Positions 8,237 to 17,352 of a DNA stretch of 64,000 nt are shown here, one piece after another. The notes beneath the pieces were generated by a model, which did not search any database, had not been told where the DNA came from, and worked only from the letters and a program-made list of their open reading frames with translations. The stretch covers positions 1-64,000 of the forward strand of contig JAJDZT010000051.1 of NCBI GenBank assembly GCA_022824525.1, read 5' to 3'. Position numbers and translations under genes: made by a program. Source of the stretch: Silicimonas sp. GTDB taxonomy: Bacteria > Pseudomonadota > Alphaproteobacteria > Rhodobacterales > Rhodobacteraceae. Each line of letters starts with the position of its first letter. The stretch's first letter is position 1.

Positions 8237-9442
8237 ATGACTCTCAAGCTCGCTCTTGTTTCGGCTTTTCCGCCGGGGCGTCAAAGTCTCAATGAATACG
8301 GACTGCATCTCGCATGCGAGATGGCCGCGCGGCCTGACGTATCCGAGGTTGTTGTTCTGGCAGACCGGCTCTCCGAAACGACATCCGAGTTGGAACTGGA
8401 CAAAAAAATTCGCGTTGTCCGCTGTTGGGATTTCAACGGCTTCACCTCGGCTCCATCCATTTTGCGCGCGCTGAAACGTGAACGCGTCGACGCGGCGCTC
8501 TGGAACATCCAAACCGCGAGCTTCGGAGACCGGGAAATCCAAGCGGCCCTCGGCCTTATGGCCCCGGCTGCGGCGCGCCTTCTTGGGACACCAAGTGGCG
8601 TGATCGCACATAATATTCTCGCCGGTATCGACCTTGAGAACACGCAACTCAAAGGCCAGCATCTGCGCCAGGCGGTCATCAAAGGCGCAAGCGCAATCGT
8701 GACGCGCGCGATGCTCGCGGCCAATTACACGACCGTGACGCTCAAGAGCTACGCGGATCACCTGAACGCGGCGTATCCAAATCAGGAAGTACATCTCGTG
8801 CCGCATGGCACCTTCGATACGAGGGCATCGGAAATTACTCCTATTGAAGCCCGTGCAAAACGATTGGTCACGATGGGTAAATTCGGAACCTACAAGCGGC
8901 TGGACACTCTGCTTTCTGCATTCGACCTTCTCAGGGAGGACCCGAAATTCGCCAACTACGAACTCGTGATCGGCGGCTCGGATCACCCAAGTACCCCCGG
9001 CTACATGGCGGGGATCGAAGCCGTCCGTTCGGGCGACTCTGGCGTCGTGTTCCACGGATATGTTGCCGAGGAAGACATCCCAGGTTTCTTTGGTGACGCA
9101 CGGGCAAGCATCTTCGACTATTCGGCCACGACCGGCAGCAGCGGAGTGTTGCACCAAACGGCATGCTATGGCGCAGTGCCCGTATTTCCCGCCATTGGTG
9201 ACTTTGTGGATGTTTGTCGGGATGAAGGTCTGAACGGTGCCAACTATGCACCTGACAACGCCGAAGAAATGGCTGAGGCGATGCGAGAAATTCTGAGCGA
9301 TCTCGACAAGGCCAACACGCTTGCCGCCGCGAACAAGATCGCCTCGATGGAACTGCCACTGTCGAGCGTCGTCGCTTTTCATGTCGACCGATTACGACGC
9401 GAACTCCGACCGGCAAAGGAACCCACTCCGGCATCAGTTTGA
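8237..9442 (+). CDS. GT4-type (group 1) glycosyltransferase
   Basis: The 401-residue cytoplasmic glycosyltransferase starts at 8237, behind a GGAG eight bases upstream; the upstream in-frame ATG at 8216 has no such site. The N-terminal half begins KLALVSAFPPGRQSLNEYG, as in GT-B acceptor domains. The C-terminal half has LVTMGKFGTYKRLDTLLSAF (start of the sugar-nucleotide domain) and the late acidic region SIFDYSATTGSSGVLHQTACYGAVPVF, corresponding to the E-x7-E loop although its residues are not fully conserved. It lies 117 bp after the glycosidase and is followed by a strong hairpin, so it may form its own transcript. It probably adds a sugar to the lipid-linked repeat unit. Confidence 0.8.
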   Translation: MTLKLALVSAFPPGRQSLNEYGLHLACEMAARPDVSEVVVLADRLSETTSELELDKKIRVVRCWDFNGFTSAPSILRALKRERVDAALWNIQTASFGDREIQAALGLMAPAAARLLGTPSGVIAHNILAGIDLENTQLKGQHLRQAVIKGASAIVTRAMLAANYTTVTLKSYADHLNAAYPNQEVHLVPHGTFDTRASEITPIEARAKRLVTMGKFGTYKRLDTLLSAFDLLREDPKFANYELVIGGSDHPSTPGYMAGIEAVRSGDSGVVFHGYVAEEDIPGFFGDARASIFDYSATTGSSGVLHQTACYGAVPVFPAIGDFVDVCRDEGLNGANYAPDNAEEMAEAMREILSDLDKANTLAAANKIASMELPLSSVVAFHVDRLRRELRPAKEPTPASV

Positions 9443-9451
9443 AACAAGACA

Positions 9452-9479
9452 AAGCGGCTATCCAAAGGGATAGCCGCTT
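9452..9479 (+). terminator. Strong hairpin after the GT4 gene
   Basis: A 12-bp perfect stem (AAGCGGCTATCC / GGATAGCCGCTT) with loop AAAG starts 9 bp after the stop codon. The following bases (CTGCTTTC) are only moderately T-rich. It probably terminates or strongly attenuates transcription between the GT4 and GT2 genes. Confidence 0.7.
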
Positions 9480-9610
9480 CTGCTTTCGGGCGTCTCCATT
9501 AACCTTTCAGAAACCATATATCCCTCTGATACCAATACCTATTCCTCCGCTACAGCGACTTTTGAAGGGCCTTCTGGCAACACACTTTCAACGAAATGAA
9601 AGGTAGTGTC

Positions 9611-10489
9611 ATGTCCCAGTTCCCGGTCCAGGAAAACGCCGTAACTGCTTTCTCAAATGCCCATAGCTCCTCGGGCCGAACGGCAATCGTCGTGCCGTGT
9701 TACAACGAGGAAGCCCGACTGGATGCGAAGGCGTTTCTCACCTTCCTCGGCATGTCGTCAAAGACAGATCTTGTCTTCGTAAATGATGGCAGCCGAGACA
9801 ACACGCTCGACGTTCTCATCGCGCTCCGCGATGCCGCACCCGGTCGCGTCACGGTCATCGACCTCAATCGGAATTCCGGCAAAGCCGAAGCCGTGCGCCA
9901 GGGCCTTCTGGTCGCAACCGAACTTGGCGCGGCATTCATTGGCTACTGGGATGCCGACCTGGCCACCCCATTGGATGCCATCGACGATTTCACGCGCGTT
10001 CTGGAGAAGTTCGCCGAGACGCAGGTCGTTTTCGGCGCACGTCGAACGATGCTTGGCCACCGTATCGATCGGACACTTGCGCGCCGATTTGTTTCTCGTG
10101 TTTGCGCGATGCTTGCTCGTCAGGCCGTTCGCCTGCCCATCGGTGACACGCAATGCGGTGCGAAGCTCATGCGAAACACGGCGATCCTACGCGGCGCAAT
10201 CTCCGAGCCATTCACGGCAGGCTGGCTCTTCGACGTCGAGCTTTTCGCGCGACTTTCATCACGAATGACCGATCGGCGCTTTGCATTCTACGAACAACCC
10301 CTTGCGGAATGGACCGAGGTGGCCGGCTCGAAAGTATCTGCCACGGCCATTCTCAAAAGCGGTTTCTGCATGCTTCGGCTCATCGCGAAGAACCGCCTAG
10401 GTCTCTCCATTGGCCCGGCTGCGACCGTTACCGCCTCGTCCGGAACAGTGCTTGTGACACCGCCAGCGTCTTCGGCAGAGGCCGCCTAA
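9611..10489 (+). CDS. GT2-family glycosyltransferase (polyprenyl/dolichyl-phosphate sugar synthase-like)
   Basis: The 292-residue GT-A enzyme opens TAIVVPCYNEEARLDAKAFL. It has the first acidic motif VFVNDGSRDNTLDVL and a DxD-like GYWDADLATP, followed by RRTMLGHRIDR and IGDTQCGAKLM. That order is typical of dolichyl-phosphate beta-glucosyltransferase-like and polyprenyl-phosphate sugar synthases. The start at 9611 is preferred over 9596 because AAAGG lies upstream at normal spacing. Such an enzyme would make a polyprenyl-phosphate sugar, exactly the donor type that GT-C enzymes use, so it may supply the membrane protein at 2481-5567. Confidence 0.8.
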   Translation: MSQFPVQENAVTAFSNAHSSSGRTAIVVPCYNEEARLDAKAFLTFLGMSSKTDLVFVNDGSRDNTLDVLIALRDAAPGRVTVIDLNRNSGKAEAVRQGLLVATELGAAFIGYWDADLATPLDAIDDFTRVLEKFAETQVVFGARRTMLGHRIDRTLARRFVSRVCAMLARQAVRLPIGDTQCGAKLMRNTAILRGAISEPFTAGWLFDVELFARLSSRMTDRRFAFYEQPLAEWTEVAGSKVSATAILKSGFCMLRLIAKNRLGLSIGPAATVTASSGTVLVTPPASSAEAA

Positions 10490-10493
10490 GTCC

Positions 10494-11786
10494 ATGGCAC
10501 ACATGTCGACGTCACCCCTCCCTCGTCTTCCGGCAGCGCTTGCTCTGGCCGCATCGCCTGCGGTCATCATCTTCCTGTCGTCCAACTTTGTGAACGTCGG
10601 CAACCTTGCCTTCAACATGATCTTCAGCCGCCTGATGGGCCCCGAACTATTCGGAACCCTCGCTTTGCTTCTGACGATCAAACTCGCCTTGCTCGGCGTC
10701 ATGGGGGCCATCCAGATGGCCGTCAGCCAAATGGTGGCATCCTGCACAGGGGATGAGCGACCGGACGTCGAGCAGGCGCTGTCGCGCATCAACCGCTTCC
10801 TCTTTCTCGGAATTTTCTTCTTCGGGATCATACTCACGACGGGCATCACGCTCGGTGAAGCGGTTGGTGCGCGACTTCTGCCCATGGAACCCCACCTTCT
10901 GGCAATTCTGCTCGTATCGGTCCCGTTCGGCGCTGCCCTCAGCGTCCTTCGCGGTGTCGCGTTTGGCGATTTGAGAACCGGACGAATAGTTCTGTCTGCA
11001 AACGTAGAAATGGGCGTTCGCCTTGTCGGAGCGCTGCTTGCCTGGGGGCTTGGCTTGGGAATCGAGGGGGTCGTATTCGCCATCAGCCTGTCGATCGTCG
11101 CAGGCTGGGTGGTTCTAGCCGATCTCTTGCCCGCCGCCCCGACGGCCACGGTAGTCAAACGCTACACCGGACATGTGGCGTTGGCCGCTGTTCCGTTCGC
11201 GTTTCTACAGCTGACACAAGTTGCAGCCCTCGATGGAGAGATTTTCGTGGCGAATGTTCTTCTGCCCGAAAAAGACGCCGGCTTCATAGCCGCCCTCTCC
11301 TTGTTTCAGCGAATCCAGTTCTTTGCGTGTTTTGCCCTTGCAAGCGTACTGCTCCCTCGCGTCGTTGCCGCGGTTCAGCGCGATGAAAGTGCATTCGATG
11401 CAGCCCTTCCCGTCTTTGCACTCTTTGGAGCCGTTAGCTTCGCCGTGACAACTTCCGCAGTCATCGCGCCGGAGCTACTGGTCACGCTGTTGGTCGGTTC
11501 TGCCTACACACCGGCAGCGGACGCGCTTTTGCCAGCGGTGATTGCAGCCGCATTCTTCACCTTCAGTTATCTTGTCGCCACGCTTTTGATCGCCCTGAAA
11601 GACATGATGGGCATCAGCCTGATCGTCATCGGAGCCGTTATTCAAATCGGTGCAATGTCACTTGGCGATCCCGCCTCGTTCTGCGACCTGATCACCATTA
11701 AGGCCGTATGTCAGGCCACCGTTGCCATTCTGATGTGCTTCTGCGTCGTCGCGAAGCTACGCATGTCAGGTTCCACCGCAAGTTAA
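10494..11786 (+). CDS. Polysaccharide flippase (Wzx/MATE-like)
   Basis: The 430-residue hydrophobic protein has roughly twelve membrane helices and no large soluble domain. It begins near residue 20 with PAVIIFLSSNFVNVGNLAFN followed by MIFSRLMGPELFGTLALLLT, the first-helix pattern of oligosaccharide flippases of the polysaccharide-transport family. It starts 4 bp after the GT2 gene and ends 23 bp before the GDP-mannose enzyme, so the three are one operon. The role would be to move the lipid-linked oligosaccharide to the periplasmic face. An alternative ATG lies three codons in (10503). Confidence 0.8.
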   Translation: MAHMSTSPLPRLPAALALAASPAVIIFLSSNFVNVGNLAFNMIFSRLMGPELFGTLALLLTIKLALLGVMGAIQMAVSQMVASCTGDERPDVEQALSRINRFLFLGIFFFGIILTTGITLGEAVGARLLPMEPHLLAILLVSVPFGAALSVLRGVAFGDLRTGRIVLSANVEMGVRLVGALLAWGLGLGIEGVVFAISLSIVAGWVVLADLLPAAPTATVVKRYTGHVALAAVPFAFLQLTQVAALDGEIFVANVLLPEKDAGFIAALSLFQRIQFFACFALASVLLPRVVAAVQRDESAFDAALPVFALFGAVSFAVTTSAVIAPELLVTLLVGSAYTPAADALLPAVIAAAFFTFSYLVATLLIALKDMMGISLIVIGAVIQIGAMSLGDPASFCDLITIKAVCQATVAILMCFCVVAKLRMSGSTAS

Positions 11787-11809
11787 CCAGTACTCGAAAG
11801 GACAAGCCC

Positions 11810-13234
11810 ATGTCAGTCTCCCCTATTCGTCCCGTCATCCTGTGTGGTGGCAACGGCACCCGCCTCTGGCCGGTCAGCCGGAAGTCGATGCCCAAGCAGT
11901 TTGCCCGCTTGAACGGACAGGACACGCTCCTGCAAGACACGCTTCGTCGCCTCGAGGATGCAGGGTGCGGCCTGCCGGTGTTGGTGACCCGAGAGGATCA
12001 TCGGTTTACCGTTGCCGCACAGGCGGAAGAAATTGGCGTGACGGAACGCAAAATCCTTATCGAGCCCGAAGCGCGCAACACCGCGGCGGCCATTTGCGCC
12101 GCGGCCGAAGTTCTGTCGCGGGACGACCCACAGGCGCTCATGCTTGTCGCACCCTCCGACCACACCATCGGCGATGTGATGGAATTCTCGGCGGCGGTCG
12201 CGCGCGCCACGGACGCCGCCCGCGCCGGTGAGATCGTCACATTCGGCGTGCGTCCAACACGCGTTGAAACCGGCTATGGTCATATTGAGCTGTTCGCTCA
12301 TCATGGAACCACCAACAGTGCCCAATCGTTCCGTCGTTTCGTTGAGAAACCCGATTTCGACACTGCCGAGCGCATGCTGGAGAGCGGAAACTACCTTTGG
12401 AACGCGGGAATCTTACTGGCTACGGTCGCCACGATCCGTGCCGCGTTTGGAAAATACGCACCCGAGATCCGCGCCGCCGTGCGTGCGTCGGTACGCGCAG
12501 CCCGAGCTGATCTCGATTTCCTCCGCCTCGGAGCCGAGTTCGCAGACGCGCCATCGGTCGCGTTCGATGTGGCCATCATGGAAAAAACCGAGGGCAAGGT
12601 CGTGCCAATGGCGGCCGGCTGGTCGGATCTTGGGTCTTGGAAGGGACTTTGGGAGGAGAGTTCAAAGGACGAAACCGGGGTCGCCATGCACGGCGCGTGC
12701 CACGCGCTCGATTGTGAAAACACGCTTCTCTTCTCTCACGACAACCAAGTGGAACTCGTGGGTGTCGGCCTGCGCAACATCGCGGCGATTGCCACTGGCG
12801 ACGCTGTCGTGGTGACGGATCTTGATGCCAGCCAAACCGTTTCGCAGATCGTGCCAGTCCTGAAGTCGGAGAATCGCCGTCAGGCGGAGGAATTCCCAAG
12901 ATGTGAACGCCCGTGGGGGCATTACGAAACCCTGTCGCTTGGCAGCCGGTTTCAGGTGAAATCCATTGTTGTGAAGCCGGGCGGTCAGCTGTCGCTCCAG
13001 AGCCACGTGCACCGGTCTGAACATTGGGTCGTTGTCGAAGGCACCGCCACGGTGACAATCGGGCGCAAGGAAAGCCTCGTCTCAGAAAACGAGTCCGTCT
13101 ACATACCGCTGGGAGAAATACACCGTCTGGCCAATCACGGACGGGTCCCTCTCCAGCTCATCGAAGTGCAAACAGGGGCCTATCTCGGCGACGATGACAT
13201 CGTCAGGTATGAAGACGTCTACGAAAGAACGTAG
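11810..13234 (+). CDS. manC: Mannose-1-phosphate guanylyltransferase / mannose-6-phosphate isomerase
   Basis: This 474-residue bifunctional enzyme is of the ManC/AlgA/XanB type, making GDP-mannose from fructose-6-phosphate via mannose-6-phosphate and, after a separate phosphomannomutase step, mannose-1-phosphate. The N-terminal nucleotidyltransferase shows LCGGNGTRLWPVSRKSMPKQ and FVEKPDF. The C-terminal cupin-type isomerase shows the metal-site motif LQSHVHRSEHWVVVEGTA. The start at 11810 follows AAAGGA; longer in-frame starts overlap the flippase gene and lack homology. It implies that mannose, or a sugar made from GDP-mannose such as fucose, is part of the polymer made by this locus. Confidence 0.92.
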   Translation: MSVSPIRPVILCGGNGTRLWPVSRKSMPKQFARLNGQDTLLQDTLRRLEDAGCGLPVLVTREDHRFTVAAQAEEIGVTERKILIEPEARNTAAAICAAAEVLSRDDPQALMLVAPSDHTIGDVMEFSAAVARATDAARAGEIVTFGVRPTRVETGYGHIELFAHHGTTNSAQSFRRFVEKPDFDTAERMLESGNYLWNAGILLATVATIRAAFGKYAPEIRAAVRASVRAARADLDFLRLGAEFADAPSVAFDVAIMEKTEGKVVPMAAGWSDLGSWKGLWEESSKDETGVAMHGACHALDCENTLLFSHDNQVELVGVGLRNIAAIATGDAVVVTDLDASQTVSQIVPVLKSENRRQAEEFPRCERPWGHYETLSLGSRFQVKSIVVKPGGQLSLQSHVHRSEHWVVVEGTATVTIGRKESLVSENESVYIPLGEIHRLANHGRVPLQLIEVQTGAYLGDDDIVRYEDVYERT

Positions 13235-13290
13235 GGCCCGCATATCAAACAATCGGTGCAATGGAGAGACGGTGGCGCAGGCTTAGGTCA

Positions 13291-15591
13291 TCAAACCGGC
13301 GCGCTCGAGGATCGGGTTCTGGCCAGAGCATAGTGCATGCCAATCAATAACACTGCCAGACCAAGGCCGATCCACATGACGGTGGCAGTCTTCCACAGGA
13401 TCAGAATTGCCGCCAGCAATCGCAGCGCGACCTCGGCAAGGCTCATGGCCGTCTTGTCGAACTTGGCCAGTGCAGATGCCATTAGGTAAAGCGCAAGGCA
13501 GATGCGCAGGCCGAGCGCGGCCAATGCGGGCCAATCCACTGTGCCGGAGTACCCTTCGATCAAGGCACGCCGCCCCGTCTCGTCGGTGATCGTCACGGCT
13601 TCCTCGATCAACAGAAGCTCCGGATACCAGGCGAAAACGAATGGGATCGTAAACATGACGATACCCACACGCACCGCAGCGAAACCGGTACGCATGGGTT
13701 CGGTGCGCGTGATCGAGGCCGCCGCGAAGGCAGCAATGGCAACCGGCGGCGTGATGGCGGAGGCAACGGCGAAGTAGAAGACAAACATATGTGCCGTGAA
13801 GAAGCTGACACCAAGGTTGGCGAGGAGCGGGCCGAGAAGAAGTGCCACGTTCACATAGGCCGGAACCGTTGGCATCCCCATGCCCAAGAGGATCGCACAG
13901 GCCATCGCGCAGGTGAGTGCCAGCATCAGGTAAACACCGCCTACGATGTTGATCTCGAACCCGAAAATGCGCAGCACTTGGGCTTGCTCCAGCCATGTCG
14001 TGACCGCGCGGGTCAGTTCTCCGGTCAGGCCACTCTCGTTGAGAAAGGCCGAAATGATCGACACCGCGAACAAAAGCAGGAACAGGCGAGAGATCAGGAT
14101 GCCTCCGTCCGCCAGCGACAGAATGACCTTGACCGGTCGAGCGCGGGTCTCGGGATCGAGAAACAAAAGCGGGATCAGAACTGCGACGGCCCACCAGCCC
14201 GCAGAAACAGCATCGCCGGTCGCGTTGACGATGGTTTGGGTCAGGAAGGTCGGCAGAACCGCCGCCAGCACACCTGAACTTATGGTGTCTTTGTTGCCAA
14301 GCAATAGGAGCAGGATCGTCAGAATTGGCAAGAAGATGATGACCAAATTCAACCAGTCTTGGCGCTTCATGATCAGATCGTCCGGGATCTCGCGCATGGC
14401 TTCCACCTTCTCGCGCCGTGCCTGGAACATGACGGCAAGAAAGATCGAGAAGAAAAAGCACATCGCTGGCAGAAACGCGGCTGTGATGACCTTGGTGTAA
14501 GGCACCGCGGTCAGTGCGACGAGGACAAAGGCGGCGACACCCATCACCGGCGGCATGATCTGTCCGCCGGAAGACGCCGCCGCTTCGACTCCACCGGCGA
14601 ATTGCGGGCTGAAGCCGTTGCGGCGCATCATCGGGATCGTCAAACGGCCCGTGGAGAGCACGTTCGTGACCGGGCCTCCGGTGATCGTCCCGAACATGGC
14701 GGATGAGACGATGGCGGCATGAGCTGGGCCGCCTCTTAGGTGCCGGGTCGCGCGCACCGCCAGTTTGATCAACGAAGTCCCACCTGCAGAAGTCCCGAAG
14801 AGGGCTCCGAGGATCACGTAAGGAAATACCTGATTGACCACGATATCCATGAACCGCCCCATGAACCCATCGGGCGTAATGAAAACGTTGGTGGCTTTCT
14901 GGATGGCCGCGGCTCGGACATCGCCGCCATCGGCCCCAAGTTTCGTCAGCAGGAAATTGTTGTCGCTGAGGTCGAACATCCAGATCAGCGCGGTGCCTAC
15001 GGTGTAGAGCACCACGACGCTGGCGACCATTACAAGAGGCAGGCCCCAGACACGCACATTGTAAAGGAAGAACAGCGTAATGATCGTGAACAGCAGCGGT
15101 ATGATCCAGATACCGAAGCGGGCTTGGCACGCGGGCACTTCCGCCTCGAACGAGATGCCTGGAATGACACCTTCGGACCGTTCGGCGGCTTCCTGGATGA
15201 GCCGCGCCCGTTCGCCGGTGATCTGGTCGATGAGGCATATGGAGTCGATCTCGACCAGAAACCCGAAGGCAGCCAGAAACGCGGCGAGGATCAGACCGGC
15301 ATCCAGCATGAGGCCAAGCCAAGCTAAGCCCGGCCGGTCATTCTTCCAGGCCCGGTAAACGCTGGCATCCAGTGCCACGATCACCATCATCAGCAGAAAG
15401 ATCGGAGGGTAGAAATACTCGGGAGGAAATCCCGAAACTCTGAAAAACGGACGCCCGGTCAGATCTCTTGCGAGGTCTTGCAGACCCGGGATTTCGGGCA
15501 TCGTGTTGACCAAGCCGACCACCACAAGGATGAAAGCCAGCACAACTGAAATGCGTTGGCCGAGGTCACTGTTCTGCGGTTGGTCGGACAT
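13291..15591 (-). CDS. TRAP transporter, fused 4TM/12TM permease (TAXI type)
   Basis: This 766-residue membrane protein fuses the small (DctQ-like) and large (DctM-like) TRAP subunits, the usual form for TAXI-type systems. DctM hallmarks include GALFGTSAGGTSLIKLAVR, AHAAIVSSAMFGTITGGPVTNV, AASSGGQIMPPVMGVAAF and LGMGMPTVPAYVNVALL. It imports a solute using an ion gradient together with the periplasmic binding protein encoded just upstream on the same strand. A GC-rich hairpin lies in the 61-bp gap between the two genes. The substrate is unknown; the divergent sulfatase suggests a sulfated or otherwise esterified organic acid. Confidence 0.9.
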   Translation of the reverse strand: MSDQPQNSDLGQRISVVLAFILVVVGLVNTMPEIPGLQDLARDLTGRPFFRVSGFPPEYFYPPIFLLMMVIVALDASVYRAWKNDRPGLAWLGLMLDAGLILAAFLAAFGFLVEIDSICLIDQITGERARLIQEAAERSEGVIPGISFEAEVPACQARFGIWIIPLLFTIITLFFLYNVRVWGLPLVMVASVVVLYTVGTALIWMFDLSDNNFLLTKLGADGGDVRAAAIQKATNVFITPDGFMGRFMDIVVNQVFPYVILGALFGTSAGGTSLIKLAVRATRHLRGGPAHAAIVSSAMFGTITGGPVTNVLSTGRLTIPMMRRNGFSPQFAGGVEAAASSGGQIMPPVMGVAAFVLVALTAVPYTKVITAAFLPAMCFFFSIFLAVMFQARREKVEAMREIPDDLIMKRQDWLNLVIIFLPILTILLLLLGNKDTISSGVLAAVLPTFLTQTIVNATGDAVSAGWWAVAVLIPLLFLDPETRARPVKVILSLADGGILISRLFLLLFAVSIISAFLNESGLTGELTRAVTTWLEQAQVLRIFGFEINIVGGVYLMLALTCAMACAILLGMGMPTVPAYVNVALLLGPLLANLGVSFFTAHMFVFYFAVASAITPPVAIAAFAAASITRTEPMRTGFAAVRVGIVMFTIPFVFAWYPELLLIEEAVTITDETGRRALIEGYSGTVDWPALAALGLRICLALYLMASALAKFDKTAMSLAEVALRLLAAILILWKTATVMWIGLGLAVLLIGMHYALARTRSSSAPV

Positions 15592-15608
15592 ATGTTTCCA
15601 CCTTGTAC

Positions 15609-15636
15609 GACAGGGCCGGAACGCGCCGGCCCTGTC
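15609..15636 (-). promoter_or_regulatory. Intercistronic hairpin between TRAP binding protein and permease
   Basis: An 11-bp perfect stem (GACAGGGCCGG / CCGGCCCTGTC) with a 6-base loop lies between the binding-protein stop and the permease start. No T-run follows on the minus strand. Such hairpins commonly protect the upstream message or thin out read-through, giving more binding protein than permease. Confidence 0.65.
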
Positions 15637-15652
15637 TGCTTAAGGCTGGGGA

Positions 15653-16708
15653 TCAGGGGCGCAAACAGTCAGCGACCGTGTGGCCAGCATCCTCGTAAGC
15701 GCGAATGGCGCCGGGATGCATCTTGACCTGAACCGCGCCACAGGCACCCTGCGAAGCGCCGTCAATGTCGCCGAAGCTGATCCGCGCAAACGGGCCACGC
15801 GGAGACCCGGTGATGAAGCGCTCTTCGCCTGCAAGGAAAGCCGTTACGATGTCATAGACCAATTGTTCGTCCATGCCAGCCGGCACGATCTGACCAAAGG
15901 CCGTGGCGAAGCTGTCAAAGCTGTCGTCATCGACCACGACCGTGATGTCGTTGCCCGCATAGGCATTGCGGAAGTCTTCGATTGGAACCGAATAAGGCGC
16001 GTGTCCGGGAGCCTTCAAAATCTGCTGGCCCAACTCGCTGGCGAGAAGATCGGACGGAACATCATGGATGGTGATGCCACCTGCCGCAGCGATAGCGATT
16101 TCACGACCCGATGGCAGACCCTCCGGGATCGTCCAGGCATCCACGCCGCCACCAGTAATGGTGGGAACGGTGTCGGGCCACGGGCTTTGAATGCCTTCAT
16201 AACCTTCACCGTCCTTGATCCCTGACAAAAGCTGGATCATCGCGCGTCCCGAGGTCAGGGCCGCTCCACGCGGAGGACCGTTCCAGATGCGCTTGCCCGA
16301 CAGGTCGCGAATGTCTTCGATAGGGTTGCTGTTGTAGTAGCCAAACATCTGCGCCGATCCGGCGTTGAAGAAGATCACACGGATATTCGAGGCAAGCTCT
16401 GCGCCCTTTTCCGGGCCAATGCCGCTGTAAGGGCCAATGCCCTTCGACAAAAGGAACGGCAGAATCAAGGGTGCTGGCGCCATATCCAGACGCCCTTCGG
16501 CAACCGCTTGAACCGAGTTTGTGAGCGTCGCACCTTCGGTGATTTGCATCGTGGCGACACCTGCACTGTCGAGAACCGCCGCAAGCGTTGAGTCAATGTA
16601 GTGCGGCGTTGAGCCGGGCGTGGTGGTTTCGGCAGTGAGTGTTGTCTGAGCCGATGCGGCCAAGGGCGCAAGCGCAATTGCACAGCCCAAGAGCGTCTTT
16701 TTGATCAT
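15653..16708 (-). CDS. TAXI-family TRAP solute-binding protein
   Basis: This is a 351-residue periplasmic binding protein. Its signal peptide (MIKKTLLGCAIALAPLAASA) is followed by the TAXI-family opening TLTAETTTPGSTPHYIDSTL. Further features are LTNSVQAVAEGRLDMAPAP and RIWNGPPRGAAL, plus a late Cys-containing segment. The ATG at 16708 follows GGGAGGAAAAC; a longer in-frame extension to 16828 has no signal peptide and is rejected. It delivers the solute to the fused permease downstream. The gene is divergent from the MarR/sulfatase pair. Confidence 0.9.
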   Translation of the reverse strand: MIKKTLLGCAIALAPLAASAQTTLTAETTTPGSTPHYIDSTLAAVLDSAGVATMQITEGATLTNSVQAVAEGRLDMAPAPLILPFLLSKGIGPYSGIGPEKGAELASNIRVIFFNAGSAQMFGYYNSNPIEDIRDLSGKRIWNGPPRGAALTSGRAMIQLLSGIKDGEGYEGIQSPWPDTVPTITGGGVDAWTIPEGLPSGREIAIAAAGGITIHDVPSDLLASELGQQILKAPGHAPYSVPIEDFRNAYAGNDITVVVDDDSFDSFATAFGQIVPAGMDEQLVYDIVTAFLAGEERFITGSPRGPFARISFGDIDGASQGACGAVQVKMHPGAIRAYEDAGHTVADCLRP

Positions 16709-16845
16709 GTTTTCCTCCCTTTTGTGCTGCCCGTTTCGACGAACAACGGCCCTGACATTGAGGGCTCGGTCAGAAGGCTTGCACAAAATATATGACTTGT
16801 CACGTATTTTGTTTTGATGCTTAATCAATGGGGAGGAGGAAACGG

Positions 16846-17352
16846 ATGGATACCGTCAAGGAACGCGACATCGAAAGCATCGAGGCACGGCGCACTCGTG
16901 AGGGCTACAACGTGTTTTCACGTCTCCCCGCTGTCTACGCGGCGTCTCGGACCCAGGGTCAGCATCTACTTCAGATCGGGGGCGGGTTGTCGATTGTCGA
17001 ATGGCGCACGCTTTGGGACTTGCGCGAAGTCGGGCCAATGACGATCCGCGATCTCGCTTTGATCCAGCGCTCAGATCATTCCCTGCTCAGCAGGGCGCTG
17101 CCGGACATGCGCCGCAAGGGCTATGTCACCATGAGCCGCAGCAAGGAAGATGGACGCCAGACCATCGTCGCTCTTACACAAAAGGGCCGCGATGCCTATG
17201 ACCGTGCCGCTCCCACAATGGCACGCCGCCGCGCGGCGCTGCGCGAAGTGTTTACCGAACAGGAACTGGTGGAGTTCGTAGGCTATCTCGACCGCCTCGA
17301 CGCATTTCTGCGTATGCCCATCGAAGAGATTCTCGAGACAAACGACGCATGA
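16846..17352 (+). CDS. MarR-family transcriptional regulator
   Basis: The 168-residue protein has a winged helix-turn-helix across residues 55-110: MTIRDLALIQRSDHSLLSRALPDMRRKGYV followed by the wing MSRSKEDGRQTIVALTQKG, quoted in two parts for length. This is typical MarR. The start at 16846 has an excellent GGGAGGAGG upstream. It shares a 4-bp overlap with the sulfatase start (ATGA at 17349-17352) and is divergent from the TRAP genes, so it most likely senses the transported compound or its product and controls both directions. Confidence 0.9.
   Translation: MDTVKERDIESIEARRTREGYNVFSRLPAVYAASRTQGQHLLQIGGGLSIVEWRTLWDLREVGPMTIRDLALIQRSDHSLLSRALPDMRRKGYVTMSRSKEDGRQTIVALTQKGRDAYDRAAPTMARRRAALREVFTEQELVEFVGYLDRLDAFLRMPIEEILETNDA

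Noticed and set aside
8012..9382. 456-codon minus-strand frame opposite the GT4 gene
   Set aside because: It lies antisense to a clear glycosyltransferase, with low-complexity basic composition and no ribosome site.
13283..15322. 679-codon minus-strand frame overlapping the TRAP permease
   Set aside because: The other frame of the same strand encodes the recognisable permease with membrane helices; this one is an Arg/His-rich shadow.
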